A DNA stretch of 64,000 nucleotides, from contig JAVJSF010000009.1 of NCBI GenBank assembly GCA_040219555.1, positions 310,001 to 374,000 of the forward strand, read 5' to 3'. The position numbers and the translations under genes are program-made. Shown here piece by piece: positions 40,937 to 49,035 of this stretch. This DNA comes from JAVJSF01 sp040219555 (GTDB taxonomy: Bacteria > Actinomycetota > Thermoleophilia > Miltoncostaeales > Miltoncostaeaceae). The number at the start of each line of letters is the position of its first letter. Position 1 is the stretch's first letter. The notes beneath the pieces were generated by a model. It did not search any database and was not told the origin of the DNA. It saw only the letters and a list, made by a program, of their open reading frames with translations.

Positions 40937-42694
40937 CTACCGGCGGCGGCGACCCACCGGGACGCGCTCGACGCTCAGGCGCAGCCGCGGGCGACGCCGG
41001 CGGCGCGGGGCACCGCCGGCCAAGGCGATCTCGCGGGCCCGCTCGAGGGCATGGGCCAGCATCGCCCACAGACATGCTCCGATCGCGACCGCGAACAGCG
41101 GACCCACGGCCCCGCGGGCCCCGGAGGTGGTCGTCTCGAGCAGGTACCACGTGGCGAAGAACGGGTCGGAGTCGATGGCCGACCCGATGCTGCGGATCAT
41201 CAGGAGCAGGGGCACGGTGCCCACGGCTGCCAGGGCGCCCACCTGCCACACCCGCTCGGCGGCCGACGCCAGCAGCAGGGCGTGGGCCGCGGGCAGGGCC
41301 AGCAGCAGGGCGTACGGGCTGGCGAGCCACAGGACCGCCATGAGCAGCGCCAGCAGCACCAGCCCGCCCGCGCCCTCGGTCGGATCCGGCTCGTCGTCCT
41401 CGGTGCGTCGCGGTCGCGAGCGGGTGAGCCGTGCCACGAGGAAGGTCAGCGCGGCCAGCCCCAGCAGGCCGGCGAGCGCGGGCAGCCCGAAGCCGACGTC
41501 GGCCGGCTGGGGAGGCGCGCCGGCTGCGGTGCCCGGCCACACCCCCAGCAGCACCAGGACATAGCCCCCGACGAGGACCGTAGCGATCGGCGCGGCGCGG
41601 CGCGCAACCGCGGCCGCCCCCCGCCCCAGCCGGATCCGGAGACGGCGCGCCCGCGCCGCGACGTCCACGGCGAGGACGATCAGCGGCAGCGTCAGCAGGA
41701 GGAGGGCCAGCCGCGCCACGGTGGGTCTCACATCGCGGCCGGCGAGGGCGAGCCGTCCGTCCGGGGCCATGATGGTGTCCGGCTGATCGAGCACCGTCAG
41801 CAGGTCGTAGGCCGCGTTGGCGGCCAGCTCGAGCCGCTCGGCGGTGGGGGCCGGCCCGTCGCGAAGCGGTGAGTCCTCGCGCCCCGAGAGCGTGACCGCG
41901 GGGAAACCGGCCGAGACCGCGGGGCCCTGATCCCCGGCGGTCTGCGGCACGGCGAGCCGGGCCAGCTGGTTCCCCAGGCCCGGGATCGCCTCCGGCCGCC
42001 CGCCCACGCGGGTGATCGAGTCCTCGGCCAGCCGCGCCATGTGCAGGGCCTGGCTCGAGTCGGTGCCGCGGGACCACACGTGGATGCGATCGCCCTCCGC
42101 ATCGCCGAGTCCGTCGAGCACCATCACCGACGAGATCGGGAACGACGAGAAGCGCTCGAGGAACCAGCGGATCCCCGCGTGCCCGAGGGTCGACCCGTCG
42201 GTGGAGACGAACAGGTGCGGGCGCAGGTGGCGGGTGGTCACCGACAGGCGCGCCAGGCGGAGCATGACGGCCGTGCTGCTGGCGCCGGCGGAGACCCCGC
42301 GGGGGGTGTCGCGCGGGGCCACGACCACCACGCCGTCCCGCGCGCTCCCGCCCGAGGTCCCCGGCACGGAGATGTAGACGTTCTGCATCCCCACCCGCCG
42401 GCCGTCGACGCGCGCCTCGAACTCCTGCACCTGGACCCTGCCGCCCATCCCGGGGAGCTGGGAGAACTGGTTCTGCACCACGCGCGCCGCCACCAGATCG
42501 GCCTCCGAGCCGGCCGGCCGCTCGGGCGCCACGGCCTGCAGGGTGCCGGTCAACTCGAGCGTGCTCTGTCCGTCCACCGAGGCGGGCAGCGCGGGCTGGG
42601 GACCTCGGTTCGGACTCTCGAGCGTCAGAAGCGCGACGACGAGCGCCACCCCCGCGACCAACCAGCAGGTGCGGTAGAGACGGGCGTTCAGCAC
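40937..42694 (-). CDS. Membrane protein with degenerate M28-peptidase-like domain
   Basis: The 585-residue product has one N-terminal membrane segment, an extracytoplasmic domain at about residues 30-260, and about seven helices in the C-terminal half. The soluble part follows the M28 aminopeptidase layout: VVVVAPRDTPRGVSAGASSTAVMLRLARL is where M28 has A-H-x-D and G-A-S-G, then LFVSTDGSTLGHAGIRWFL. The zinc-binding His of A-H-x-D is Pro here, so it is probably not a peptidase. Soluble M28-like domain plus helices recalls GAA1 of GPI transamidase. GTG at 42694; function unknown. Confidence 0.7.
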   Translation of the reverse strand: MLNARLYRTCWLVAGVALVVALLTLESPNRGPQPALPASVDGQSTLELTGTLQAVAPERPAGSEADLVAARVVQNQFSQLPGMGGRVQVQEFEARVDGRRVGMQNVYISVPGTSGGSARDGVVVVAPRDTPRGVSAGASSTAVMLRLARLSVTTRHLRPHLFVSTDGSTLGHAGIRWFLERFSSFPISSVMVLDGLGDAEGDRIHVWSRGTDSSQALHMARLAEDSITRVGGRPEAIPGLGNQLARLAVPQTAGDQGPAVSAGFPAVTLSGREDSPLRDGPAPTAERLELAANAAYDLLTVLDQPDTIMAPDGRLALAGRDVRPTVARLALLLLTLPLIVLAVDVAARARRLRIRLGRGAAAVARRAAPIATVLVGGYVLVLLGVWPGTAAGAPPQPADVGFGLPALAGLLGLAALTFLVARLTRSRPRRTEDDEPDPTEGAGGLVLLALLMAVLWLASPYALLLALPAAHALLLASAAERVWQVGALAAVGTVPLLLMIRSIGSAIDSDPFFATWYLLETTTSGARGAVGPLFAVAIGACLWAMLAHALERAREIALAGGAPRRRRRPRLRLSVERVPVGRRRR

Positions 42695-42728
42695 AACTCG
42701 GGGCGCGGCGGTGGGCCGCGAGGCGGCA

Positions 42729-42738
42729 AGGATAGAGT
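42729..42738. promoter_or_regulatory. Overlapping divergent -10 elements (TATCCT leftward, TAGAGT rightward)
   Basis: AGGATAGAGT reads TAGAGT on the plus strand (42733-42738) toward otsA and TATCCT on the minus strand (42734-42729) toward the M28-like gene. The two hexamers share the central TA. Predicted leaders are about 45 nt for otsA, with GGAGGAG before its GTG, and about 28 nt for the other gene. Confidence 0.4.
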
Positions 42739-42788
42739 GTTTGCCACCACCCGTCCGGGTATGCCGGACACCGCATGGGAGGAGCCCC

Positions 42789-44267
42789 GTGGCAAGCGCG
42801 CCCCCGACGCCGGTCATCCTGGTGTCCAATCGAGGCCCGATCACCTTCCAGCCCGGCGAGGACGGCGGATTCCTCCACGAGCGCGGGGGCGGCGGCCTGG
42901 TGACGGCGCTGAAGGGCCTGGTGGAGCACACGCCGGCGCTGTGGATCTCGGCGGCCATCTCCGACTCGGACCGCGCGCTGGCCGATGAGCACGAGGGCAG
43001 CTTCCCGCTGCCGGAACTGGGCCTCGACACGCGGCTGCGCTTCGTGCGCATCGAGCCCGAGGTGTACCACCGGTACTACAACGTCATCGCCAACCCGATG
43101 CTCTGGTTCATCCAGCACTACCTCTGGGACCTCAGCAACGCGCCGGACATCCGCACCCAGGAACTGGACGCCTGGGAGAACGGCTACCAGGCGGCGAACC
43201 GCGCCTTCGCGGATGCCGTCAACGCGGAGCTGGAGGACGATCCCGAGCGCGTGGTGATGATCCACGACTACCACCTGTACACCGCGCCGGAGACCATCCG
43301 GCGGCGGCACCCCGGGGCGTTCCTGCACTACTTCATCCACATCCCGTGGACCCAGCCGGACTACTGGCGGGTGCTGCCCCCCCACATGCGCGAATCGATC
43401 CTGCGGGGCCTGCTGGCCAACGACATCGTGGCCTTCCACACCTGGCGCTACGCGCGCAACTTCCTGCTGTGCTGCGAGGAGTTGCTGGATGTGCGCGTGG
43501 ACTACGAGCGCCGGCTGGTGCGGTGGGAGGGGCGCGAGGTGTGGGTGCGCTCGTACCCGATCTCGGTGAACGCGCCGGCCTTCGAGGCGGCCGCGCAGAC
43601 CCCCGAGGTGCGGGCCGAGGAGGCCCAGCTGCTGCGCCGGCGCCGGGCCCACCTGGTGGTGCGGGTGGACCGGACCGACCTGTCCAAGAACACCCTGCGC
43701 GGCTTCAAGGCGTTCGACGCCTTCCTGGACCGCCACCCCGGGTTCAAGGAGGACATCACCTTCCTGGCGCTGCTGCAGCCCTCGCGCCAGGACGTGGACG
43801 AGTACGTGGAGTACCTCCAGCGGATCCGCGACGTGGTGAGCCACATCAACACCAAGCACGGCACCACCGACTGGATGCCCATCGACCTCAAGATCGCCAA
43901 CAACATGCCCCGGGCCATGGCGGCCTACAAGCACTTCGACGTGCTGATCGTGAACCCGATCTTCGACGGCATGAACCTGGTGGCCAAGGAGGCCCCGCTG
44001 GTGAACGAGCGCAACGGGGTCATGATCCTGAGCGAGAACGCCGGCGCGCACGAGGAACTGGGCTCCTTCGCCCTCAGCATCAACCCGTTCGACATCGAGG
44101 GGCAGGCCGACGCCCTGCACCGGGCCCTGACCATGCCGTTCCAGGAGCGCTCGGACCGCCTGAACGAGATCAAGCGCATCGTGCGCGAGAACCACGTGGG
44201 CAAGTGGCTGGCCGCGCAGACCGACGACATCGCCCGCAAACGCGACGCCGACCGGGTCGCGCGGTGA
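42789..44267 (+). CDS. otsA: Alpha,alpha-trehalose-phosphate synthase (GT20)
   Basis: The 492-residue GT-B enzyme makes trehalose-6-phosphate from a nucleotide-glucose and glucose-6-phosphate. Family segments include VILVSNRGPITFQ, GGGGLVTALKGL, MIHDYHLYTAP, HIPWTQPDYWRVLP, VDRTDLSKNTLRGFKAFD and the donor-binding end NPIFDGMNLVAKEAPLVNERNGVMILSENAGA (quoted in part: DGMNLVAKE, LSENAGAHEEL). Trehalose-6-phosphate phosphatase is not in the window. GTG at 42789 has GGAGGAG at 42778-42784. It starts the rightward arm of the glycan region and overlaps the next gene by four bases. Confidence 0.92.
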   Translation: MASAPPTPVILVSNRGPITFQPGEDGGFLHERGGGGLVTALKGLVEHTPALWISAAISDSDRALADEHEGSFPLPELGLDTRLRFVRIEPEVYHRYYNVIANPMLWFIQHYLWDLSNAPDIRTQELDAWENGYQAANRAFADAVNAELEDDPERVVMIHDYHLYTAPETIRRRHPGAFLHYFIHIPWTQPDYWRVLPPHMRESILRGLLANDIVAFHTWRYARNFLLCCEELLDVRVDYERRLVRWEGREVWVRSYPISVNAPAFEAAAQTPEVRAEEAQLLRRRRAHLVVRVDRTDLSKNTLRGFKAFDAFLDRHPGFKEDITFLALLQPSRQDVDEYVEYLQRIRDVVSHINTKHGTTDWMPIDLKIANNMPRAMAAYKHFDVLIVNPIFDGMNLVAKEAPLVNERNGVMILSENAGAHEELGSFALSINPFDIEGQADALHRALTMPFQERSDRLNEIKRIVRENHVGKWLAAQTDDIARKRDADRVAR

Positions 44268-44872
44268 CCCGTCCCGCCGGCCGCGACGAGCGGCCGGCGA
44301 CGCTGCAGGACGCGGTGCGACGGGGGGCCGGCGCCCTGGCGGCGCGGCCGCTGTTCATCGCGCGGACCATGGGCGCGTTGGGAGTGGTGGCGCTCGCCTG
44401 CTTCGCGTGGGGCGGGTCGTCGGGGACGGTGCGCGGCGTCCTGGAGGTGTCGCTCCCGGGGGGCTGGGTGTCTCAGGAGGAGGGCGAGGCGGGCAACCCG
44501 TTCGCGGTGATGCTCGTGGTGCTGGCGGCCACCGCGCTGGTGACGGCGGCGCTGGTGGCGCTGCGGCGCGCAGCGCAGAGCGCGTGGGACGAGAGGCGCA
44601 TCGGCCGGCGGGTGCTGTCGGTGGGCGAGGCGCTGCCGGCGGCAGTGAGCCTGTTCGGGATCGCCCTGGCCATCGTGGCGGCCATGGTGGCGCTGGGCGC
44701 GGACCGCGACGGGGTGGGGGTGTTCGCCGTCCGGTCGTCGGCCGGCGTCGCCGCCGGGCTGCTGGGCCTGCTGCTGGTGTGGGTCTACGGCTGGCTGCGG
44801 ACTCTGCTGCTGCCGAGGGTGCCGGGAAGCCGGGCGGCGGCGAGGACGGGCGCGCAGGGGGACGACCGCTGA
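44264..44872 (+). CDS. Hypothetical membrane protein coupled to otsA
   Basis: The 202-residue product has four predicted membrane segments (about residues 33-53, 84-104, 127-148 and 160-182) and a Gly/Arg-rich end. Its GTG lies in the otsA stop (GTGA), so it is co-translated with trehalose synthesis. No family is recognised. It may be a mechanosensing or osmotic-stress partner, but that is only a guess from context. Confidence 0.65.
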   Translation: MTRPAGRDERPATLQDAVRRGAGALAARPLFIARTMGALGVVALACFAWGGSSGTVRGVLEVSLPGGWVSQEEGEAGNPFAVMLVVLAATALVTAALVALRRAAQSAWDERRIGRRVLSVGEALPAAVSLFGIALAIVAAMVALGADRDGVGVFAVRSSAGVAAGLLGLLLVWVYGWLRTLLLPRVPGSRAAARTGAQGDDR

Positions 44873-44925
44873 TCGCGCGCGCCGCCCCCGACCCGGCGGC
44901 GTTGGGGCGCCGCGAGGCATGCCGG

Positions 44926-44931
44926 TAGGGT
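44926..44931 (+). promoter_or_regulatory. Putative -10 element (TAGGGT) of the 44938 gene
   Basis: TAGGGT is followed by 6 nt and the GTG at 44938, consistent with a leaderless transcript for the secreted-protein/glycosidase chain. Confidence 0.5.
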
Positions 44932-44937
44932 CCGCCC

Positions 44938-46059
44938 GTGATCGGCGCCCACCCTGTCGAGACGGTCCGGACCGGCCCCGTGCGAGCGGTGGCGGCGCTG
45001 GCCGGCGTGGCCCTGGTGCTGGCCGCCGGCCAGCCGGACGCGCTCGGCGCCTCGCGGACGGTCACCCTCAGCGGCTGGGCGGCCCAGAGCCTGGCCCTGT
45101 CGGACGAGCGGCTGATCGTGCACGAGGCCGCACCCGTCCTGGTGGACCCGCGCCGGATCCCGGGAGCGCCGGCGGGAGCGAGCCGCTTCGTCTACTACCG
45201 CGCCGAGGCCAAGGCCGCGCCGCTCACCCGCTCGCGTCTGCTGTTCGACGGCGCCCCCGAGACCGTGACATCGGTGCGCACCAGCATCGGCGCCATGCGC
45301 CCAGGCGTCCTGCAGGCGGCCGGCGGGGGCGACTTCGTGATGGCCCCGACCGCGGTAGGCCTGCGCTTCCCCACGCCGGTGATCTGGTGCTGCACGGACG
45401 GGGTCGAGGTCGTGGTCGAGAGCGACAGCCGCGACGGCGCCGGCCGGGCCATGGCCGCGGCGGCCGATCACACCGACCGGGTACGCATGCTGCTGATCGA
45501 CCCGGCCGGCGCCGCGAGCCTGGTGGGCGTGGATCCCGTGGGCCTGGGCGAGAACCGCACGGGCGTGCCCGTGGCGGTGGCCACCCGGCCGGGGCTCGTC
45601 GCGATGACCGCCACCCGGCTGGTGTGGGTGGACCCGGCCGCGCCTGAGGTGCTCCAGCGCGCGACGGTGTCCGATGCCGGCATCGGACCGGTCACTCCCG
45701 TGGGCCTCCCCGGGCCGGCCGTGCGCGTGAGCGCCGGCCCCGGGACGGCGGTGGCCGTGGTGCGCCTGCCCGGCGGCCGCTACCGCGCGGTGCGCGTGGA
45801 CGACGGCGCCGGCCGCGCGCGCTCGGTGTGGAACGGACGAGGCGTGCCGCGCGTGGCCGCCGGTGCCGGCACAGTGGTCATCGCCGACCGGCGGCGCATC
45901 GTCACCCAGCGCGGCACCGGGCGCCCACGGCGCCTGGCGACGGCTGCCGGCCGGGTGACCGCGGTCGCCGCCGACGGCACGCGCGCGGCCTGGTTGCAGC
46001 GCGGCACGCGGCGGGGCCAGCGGGTGACCGTGGCGCGCCTGGTGGCGGTGCCCCGATGA
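44938..46059 (+). CDS. Secreted hypothetical protein, possible beta-propeller
   Basis: The 373-residue protein has a signal peptide (RAVAALAGVALVLAAGQPDA, cleavage near residue 37) and then repeated strand-like segments with small-residue turns, including ERLIVHEAAPVLVDP, TPVIWCCTDGVEVVVES and RLVWVDPAAPEVLQ. Similar spacing of such units suggests a beta-propeller. It overlaps the glycosidase gene downstream (ATGA). No family is recognised; the context points to the cell surface. Confidence 0.65.
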   Translation: MIGAHPVETVRTGPVRAVAALAGVALVLAAGQPDALGASRTVTLSGWAAQSLALSDERLIVHEAAPVLVDPRRIPGAPAGASRFVYYRAEAKAAPLTRSRLLFDGAPETVTSVRTSIGAMRPGVLQAAGGGDFVMAPTAVGLRFPTPVIWCCTDGVEVVVESDSRDGAGRAMAAAADHTDRVRMLLIDPAGAASLVGVDPVGLGENRTGVPVAVATRPGLVAMTATRLVWVDPAAPEVLQRATVSDAGIGPVTPVGLPGPAVRVSAGPGTAVAVVRLPGGRYRAVRVDDGAGRARSVWNGRGVPRVAAGAGTVVIADRRRIVTQRGTGRPRRLATAAGRVTAVAADGTRAAWLQRGTRRGQRVTVARLVAVPR

Positions 46060-47204
46060 GGCGCGCGCCGGCGTGGCGCCGCGTCGCGTGCCTGATCGGC
46101 GCCGCGCTGGCCCTGGCCGCGGGTGCGGCCGGCGCGGGGGCGGCGCCGCTGGTGGGGCTGCAGGACGACAACCTGGTGAACGTGCGCGGCGCCGAGCTGG
46201 AGGCGCGCCTGGACGCCATCGCCGCCACGGGGGCGAAGGTGACCCGGGTCGACATCCTGTGGAGCGAGGTGGCCCGCACCCGTCCGGCCGACGCGCGCGA
46301 CCCGGCCGACGCGGCGTACGACTGGAGACGCTACGACCAGATCGTCCGCGGCCTGCGCGCGCGGGGGATCGCCCTGATCCTCGACTTCTACCGCACCCCG
46401 CCGTGGGCCTCGCGCACGGGCGCCCCGACCGCGGCGCCGCGTCCGGCCGACGCGGCCCGCTTCGCCGGCGCCATCGCGCGCCGCTACTCCGGCTCCTTCG
46501 TCCCCGCCCCCGGGGAGGAACCGCTGCCCGAGGTGCGGCGCATCGAGGTGTGGAACGAGCCGAACATGCCGGCCTTCTGGCGCCCGCAGTGCCGCCAGGC
46601 ACGCGGGAGATCGGTGCCGGTGGCGCCGCGCATCTACGCCCACCTGCTGTCGCTGGCGTACCGGCAGATCCGCGCGGCAAACCCGCGCGCGATCGTCATC
46701 GGCGGGGTAGTGGGGCCGGCGGGACGCACCTCCAACGTCTGCGCGCGGGGCGGGGCGTCGGCCACGGGGGCGCAGGACTTCACCCGCCTGGTGGCCCGCG
46801 AGCGCCCGCCCATCGACGCGTGGAGCCTCCACCTGTACCCCATCGGCTCGCCGTTGCGCGCCTTCTTCAACCCCTCGGTGGCCACCGTCGCACGGGTGCT
46901 TCCCCATGTCGATAGGCTCCGCCGCGGGGCCCCGATCTACATCACCGAGACCGGGTACCACACCTCGTACAGCCGCTTCCACAGCTACTTCGTCAGCGAG
47001 GCGCAGCAGGCGGCGTGGGTGGACGAGTTGGTGGTCGCGGCGGGCCGGGTCCCCCGGATCGAGCTGATCACGTGGTTCAACTTCCAGGACAACCCCCTGT
47101 GGACAGGGGGGCTGTTGCGCGGGGACGGATCCCGCAAACCCTCGTACGACCGATTCGTGGCCAACACGGGCACGACCCCACTGCCGGAGGACTGGCTCCC
47201 TTGA
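46056..47204 (+). CDS. Secreted glycoside hydrolase, clan GH-A (GH39/GH5-like)
   Basis: The 382-residue protein has a signal peptide (residues 1-30, Ala-rich) and a TIM-barrel glycosidase. The acid/base Glu168 is in EVWNEPNMPAFW, and the likely nucleophile Glu298 is in YITETGYH. VTRVDILWSEVA and ALILDFYRTPPWAS are family-like strands. It probably trims or remodels a surface or environmental beta-glycan. It is embedded in a chain of overlapping glycan genes (ATGA before, TTGA after), so its role is likely in surface polysaccharide handling rather than nutrition. Confidence 0.82.
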   Translation: MRRAPAWRRVACLIGAALALAAGAAGAGAAPLVGLQDDNLVNVRGAELEARLDAIAATGAKVTRVDILWSEVARTRPADARDPADAAYDWRRYDQIVRGLRARGIALILDFYRTPPWASRTGAPTAAPRPADAARFAGAIARRYSGSFVPAPGEEPLPEVRRIEVWNEPNMPAFWRPQCRQARGRSVPVAPRIYAHLLSLAYRQIRAANPRAIVIGGVVGPAGRTSNVCARGGASATGAQDFTRLVARERPPIDAWSLHLYPIGSPLRAFFNPSVATVARVLPHVDRLRRGAPIYITETGYHTSYSRFHSYFVSEAQQAAWVDELVVAAGRVPRIELITWFNFQDNPLWTGGLLRGDGSRKPSYDRFVANTGTTPLPEDWLP

Positions 47205-47959
47205 GCGATGAGACGCGGCTGGACCAGGTCCAGGCCTACTACGACCAACTGGCCCCCCGGCTGGTCGCGGTGGAGAAGCGTAACTGGCACCTGCAGAGCC
47301 GGATGTCGATCATCCTCGAGGTGATCGACCAGCACGCCCTGCGCGGTGGCCGGGTGCTGGATGTGGGCTGCGGCACGGGCTTCCTGCTCGAGCGGCTCGC
47401 GCAGCGCGGGTTCTCGGGGGTGGGCATCGACCTGTCGCCCGAGTCCATCGCGCACTCCAAGCAGCGGCTGGAGGCCCTCGGCGCCGCCGACCGCCTGAGC
47501 GCCGAGGTGGGCTCGGCGTACGAGCCGCCGGCCGGACCCTTCGACCTGATCACCCTCACCGACGTGCTGGAGCACCTGGAGGACCCGCGGGCCTGCCTGG
47601 CCGCGCTGCGGCCCCAGCTGGCCCCGGGCGGGCTCCTCTTGATCAACACGCCCAACCGGCGCAGCCTCCCCGGCGCACGTCGCTGGCTCTCCGAGCACGG
47701 CATGTCGTTCATCAAGGTCAGCCTGGCGCCGGTGGACAACTGGCAGACCTGGACCGACCTGGAGGGGCACGCGGCCGCGGTGGGCATGGCCCCGGTGGCG
47801 CGCCGCGGGATCCACTTCCGCCCCAGCGGGAAGGTCGGCTCGCAGATCGGGCGCCTCTACCGCTTCTCCGGGCCTCGCAAGGCCGAGGTACTGCTCTCGC
47901 GCACGCCGGTGGGCCGGTTCGGGTTCTACATCTGCATGGGGTTCCGGGCGATCTCGTGA
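47201..47959 (+). CDS. Class I SAM-dependent methyltransferase
   Basis: The 252-residue enzyme has VLDVGCGTGFLLERLAQRG (motif I), GVGIDLSPESIAHSK, FDLITLTDVLEHLEDPRA and LAPGGLLLINTPNRRS. The fold resembles UbiG-like and sugar methyltransferases. The TTG start lies in the glycosidase stop (TTGA); TTG is chosen because no other start precedes the domain. The acceptor is probably a surface sugar or lipid. Confidence 0.85.
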   Translation: MSDETRLDQVQAYYDQLAPRLVAVEKRNWHLQSRMSIILEVIDQHALRGGRVLDVGCGTGFLLERLAQRGFSGVGIDLSPESIAHSKQRLEALGAADRLSAEVGSAYEPPAGPFDLITLTDVLEHLEDPRACLAALRPQLAPGGLLLINTPNRRSLPGARRWLSEHGMSFIKVSLAPVDNWQTWTDLEGHAAAVGMAPVARRGIHFRPSGKVGSQIGRLYRFSGPRKAEVLLSRTPVGRFGFYICMGFRAIS

Positions 47960-47982
47960 GCCGCACGGGGGATCGCTAGGCC

Positions 47983-49035
47983 GTGGACGGGACCGGGCGC
48001 TCGCCCCGGCGCGAGCGCATCGTGGGCGGGGCCATCCTGGCCACCATGCTGGGGCTGTTCGCCTACGCCCTGTTCATCTTCGTGCTGCCGTTCGCGTTCC
48101 CCACGCCGCCGCCGATCATCACGCGCTTCCAGTCGACGGTGGTCTTCTCGCCCAACGACGACGGCCGGCGCGACGTGGCGCTCATCAACATCCGCGTCAA
48201 CGAGCCGGGCCAGGTGCTGCTGGACATCGTGAGCGGCGGCGAGACCGTGACCACGCTGACCGGCGACCAGCGGCGACCGCGCGGCTGGCTGCGGGTGCGG
48301 TGGGACGGGCGCGACGACGCCGGCGAGGTGGTCGCCGACGGCGAGTACGGCATCCGCCTGCGCGCGCGCTCGGGCGACAAGCGCTTCAACACCTCGCGCA
48401 AGATCACGATCGACACCACCGCGCCGTCGATCGCGCGCCTGCGCGTGGTCTCGGCCACACTCGACGACCCCGGCCGGGGCGAGTGCCGGGTCACCGCCAC
48501 CGCGGCCGACCCGGGGTCGCTGCTGCTGAGGGTGCTGCGGCCCGGCGGCACCGAAGTGCTGGCCCATCGCGGCCCCTCGCCGGCGGCCGCGGGGCGGGCG
48601 GTGCGCTGGCGCTGGGACGGACGCGGCGACGACGGCCGCCCGGTGGCGGCGGGGCTACACGTGGTGCAGGCCACGCTGCGCGATGCCGCGGGCAACCGCT
48701 CGGGGCGCGAGGCCACCTGCTGGGTCGGGCGGATCGCGGGCGAGGCCCGCCCCGCGGGCAGCGGTCCGCGGGCAGCGCTGGCTGTGACCCTGCGGCTCAC
48801 CTCTGGAGCGGCCCTGGCGCCGGACACCCCGGTGGCGCTGGAGTTCCGCCGGCGCCTGACCACGCCGGGCGCCGGGGAGGGGACCCCCCTGGGTCCGCGG
48901 GTGGGCGGGCGCTACCGGGGGCCGCTGAGCAGGGCTCGGATCCTCCCGCCGGCGCGCATCGCGCGCGATGACCTGTGGCTGGTGGCGCGCACCGCGCAGG
49001 GGACCGCGTTGATCGCCCCCGGCGGCACCCCGTGA
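47983..49035 (+). CDS. Membrane-anchored protein with FlgD-type Ig-like repeats
   Basis: The 350-residue protein has one membrane anchor at about residues 16-38. Two FlgD_ig-like repeats follow: FSPNDDGRRDVALINIRV with VRWDGRDDAGEVVADGEYGI, and LLRVLRPGGTEVLAH with WRWDGRGDDGRPVAAGLHVV. The pattern S-P-N-x-D-G at the start of a repeat and W-D-G-x-(D/N)-x-x-G at its end is typical of extracellular beta domains with gliding or secretion links. It overlaps the O-antigen-ligase-like gene (GTGA), so it may be a partner in polymer attachment. Confidence 0.78.
   Translation: MDGTGRSPRRERIVGGAILATMLGLFAYALFIFVLPFAFPTPPPIITRFQSTVVFSPNDDGRRDVALINIRVNEPGQVLLDIVSGGETVTTLTGDQRRPRGWLRVRWDGRDDAGEVVADGEYGIRLRARSGDKRFNTSRKITIDTTAPSIARLRVVSATLDDPGRGECRVTATAADPGSLLLRVLRPGGTEVLAHRGPSPAAAGRAVRWRWDGRGDDGRPVAAGLHVVQATLRDAAGNRSGREATCWVGRIAGEARPAGSGPRAALAVTLRLTSGAALAPDTPVALEFRRRLTTPGAGEGTPLGPRVGGRYRGPLSRARILPPARIARDDLWLVARTAQGTALIAPGGTP

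Noticed and set aside
38817..44195. A 1792-codon open frame on the minus strand
   Set aside because: Only its last 380 codons encode the GT4-like enzyme. The rest is Arg/Gly/His/Val-rich sequence antisense or out of frame to otsA, the M28-like gene and GT2, as expected in very GC-rich DNA.
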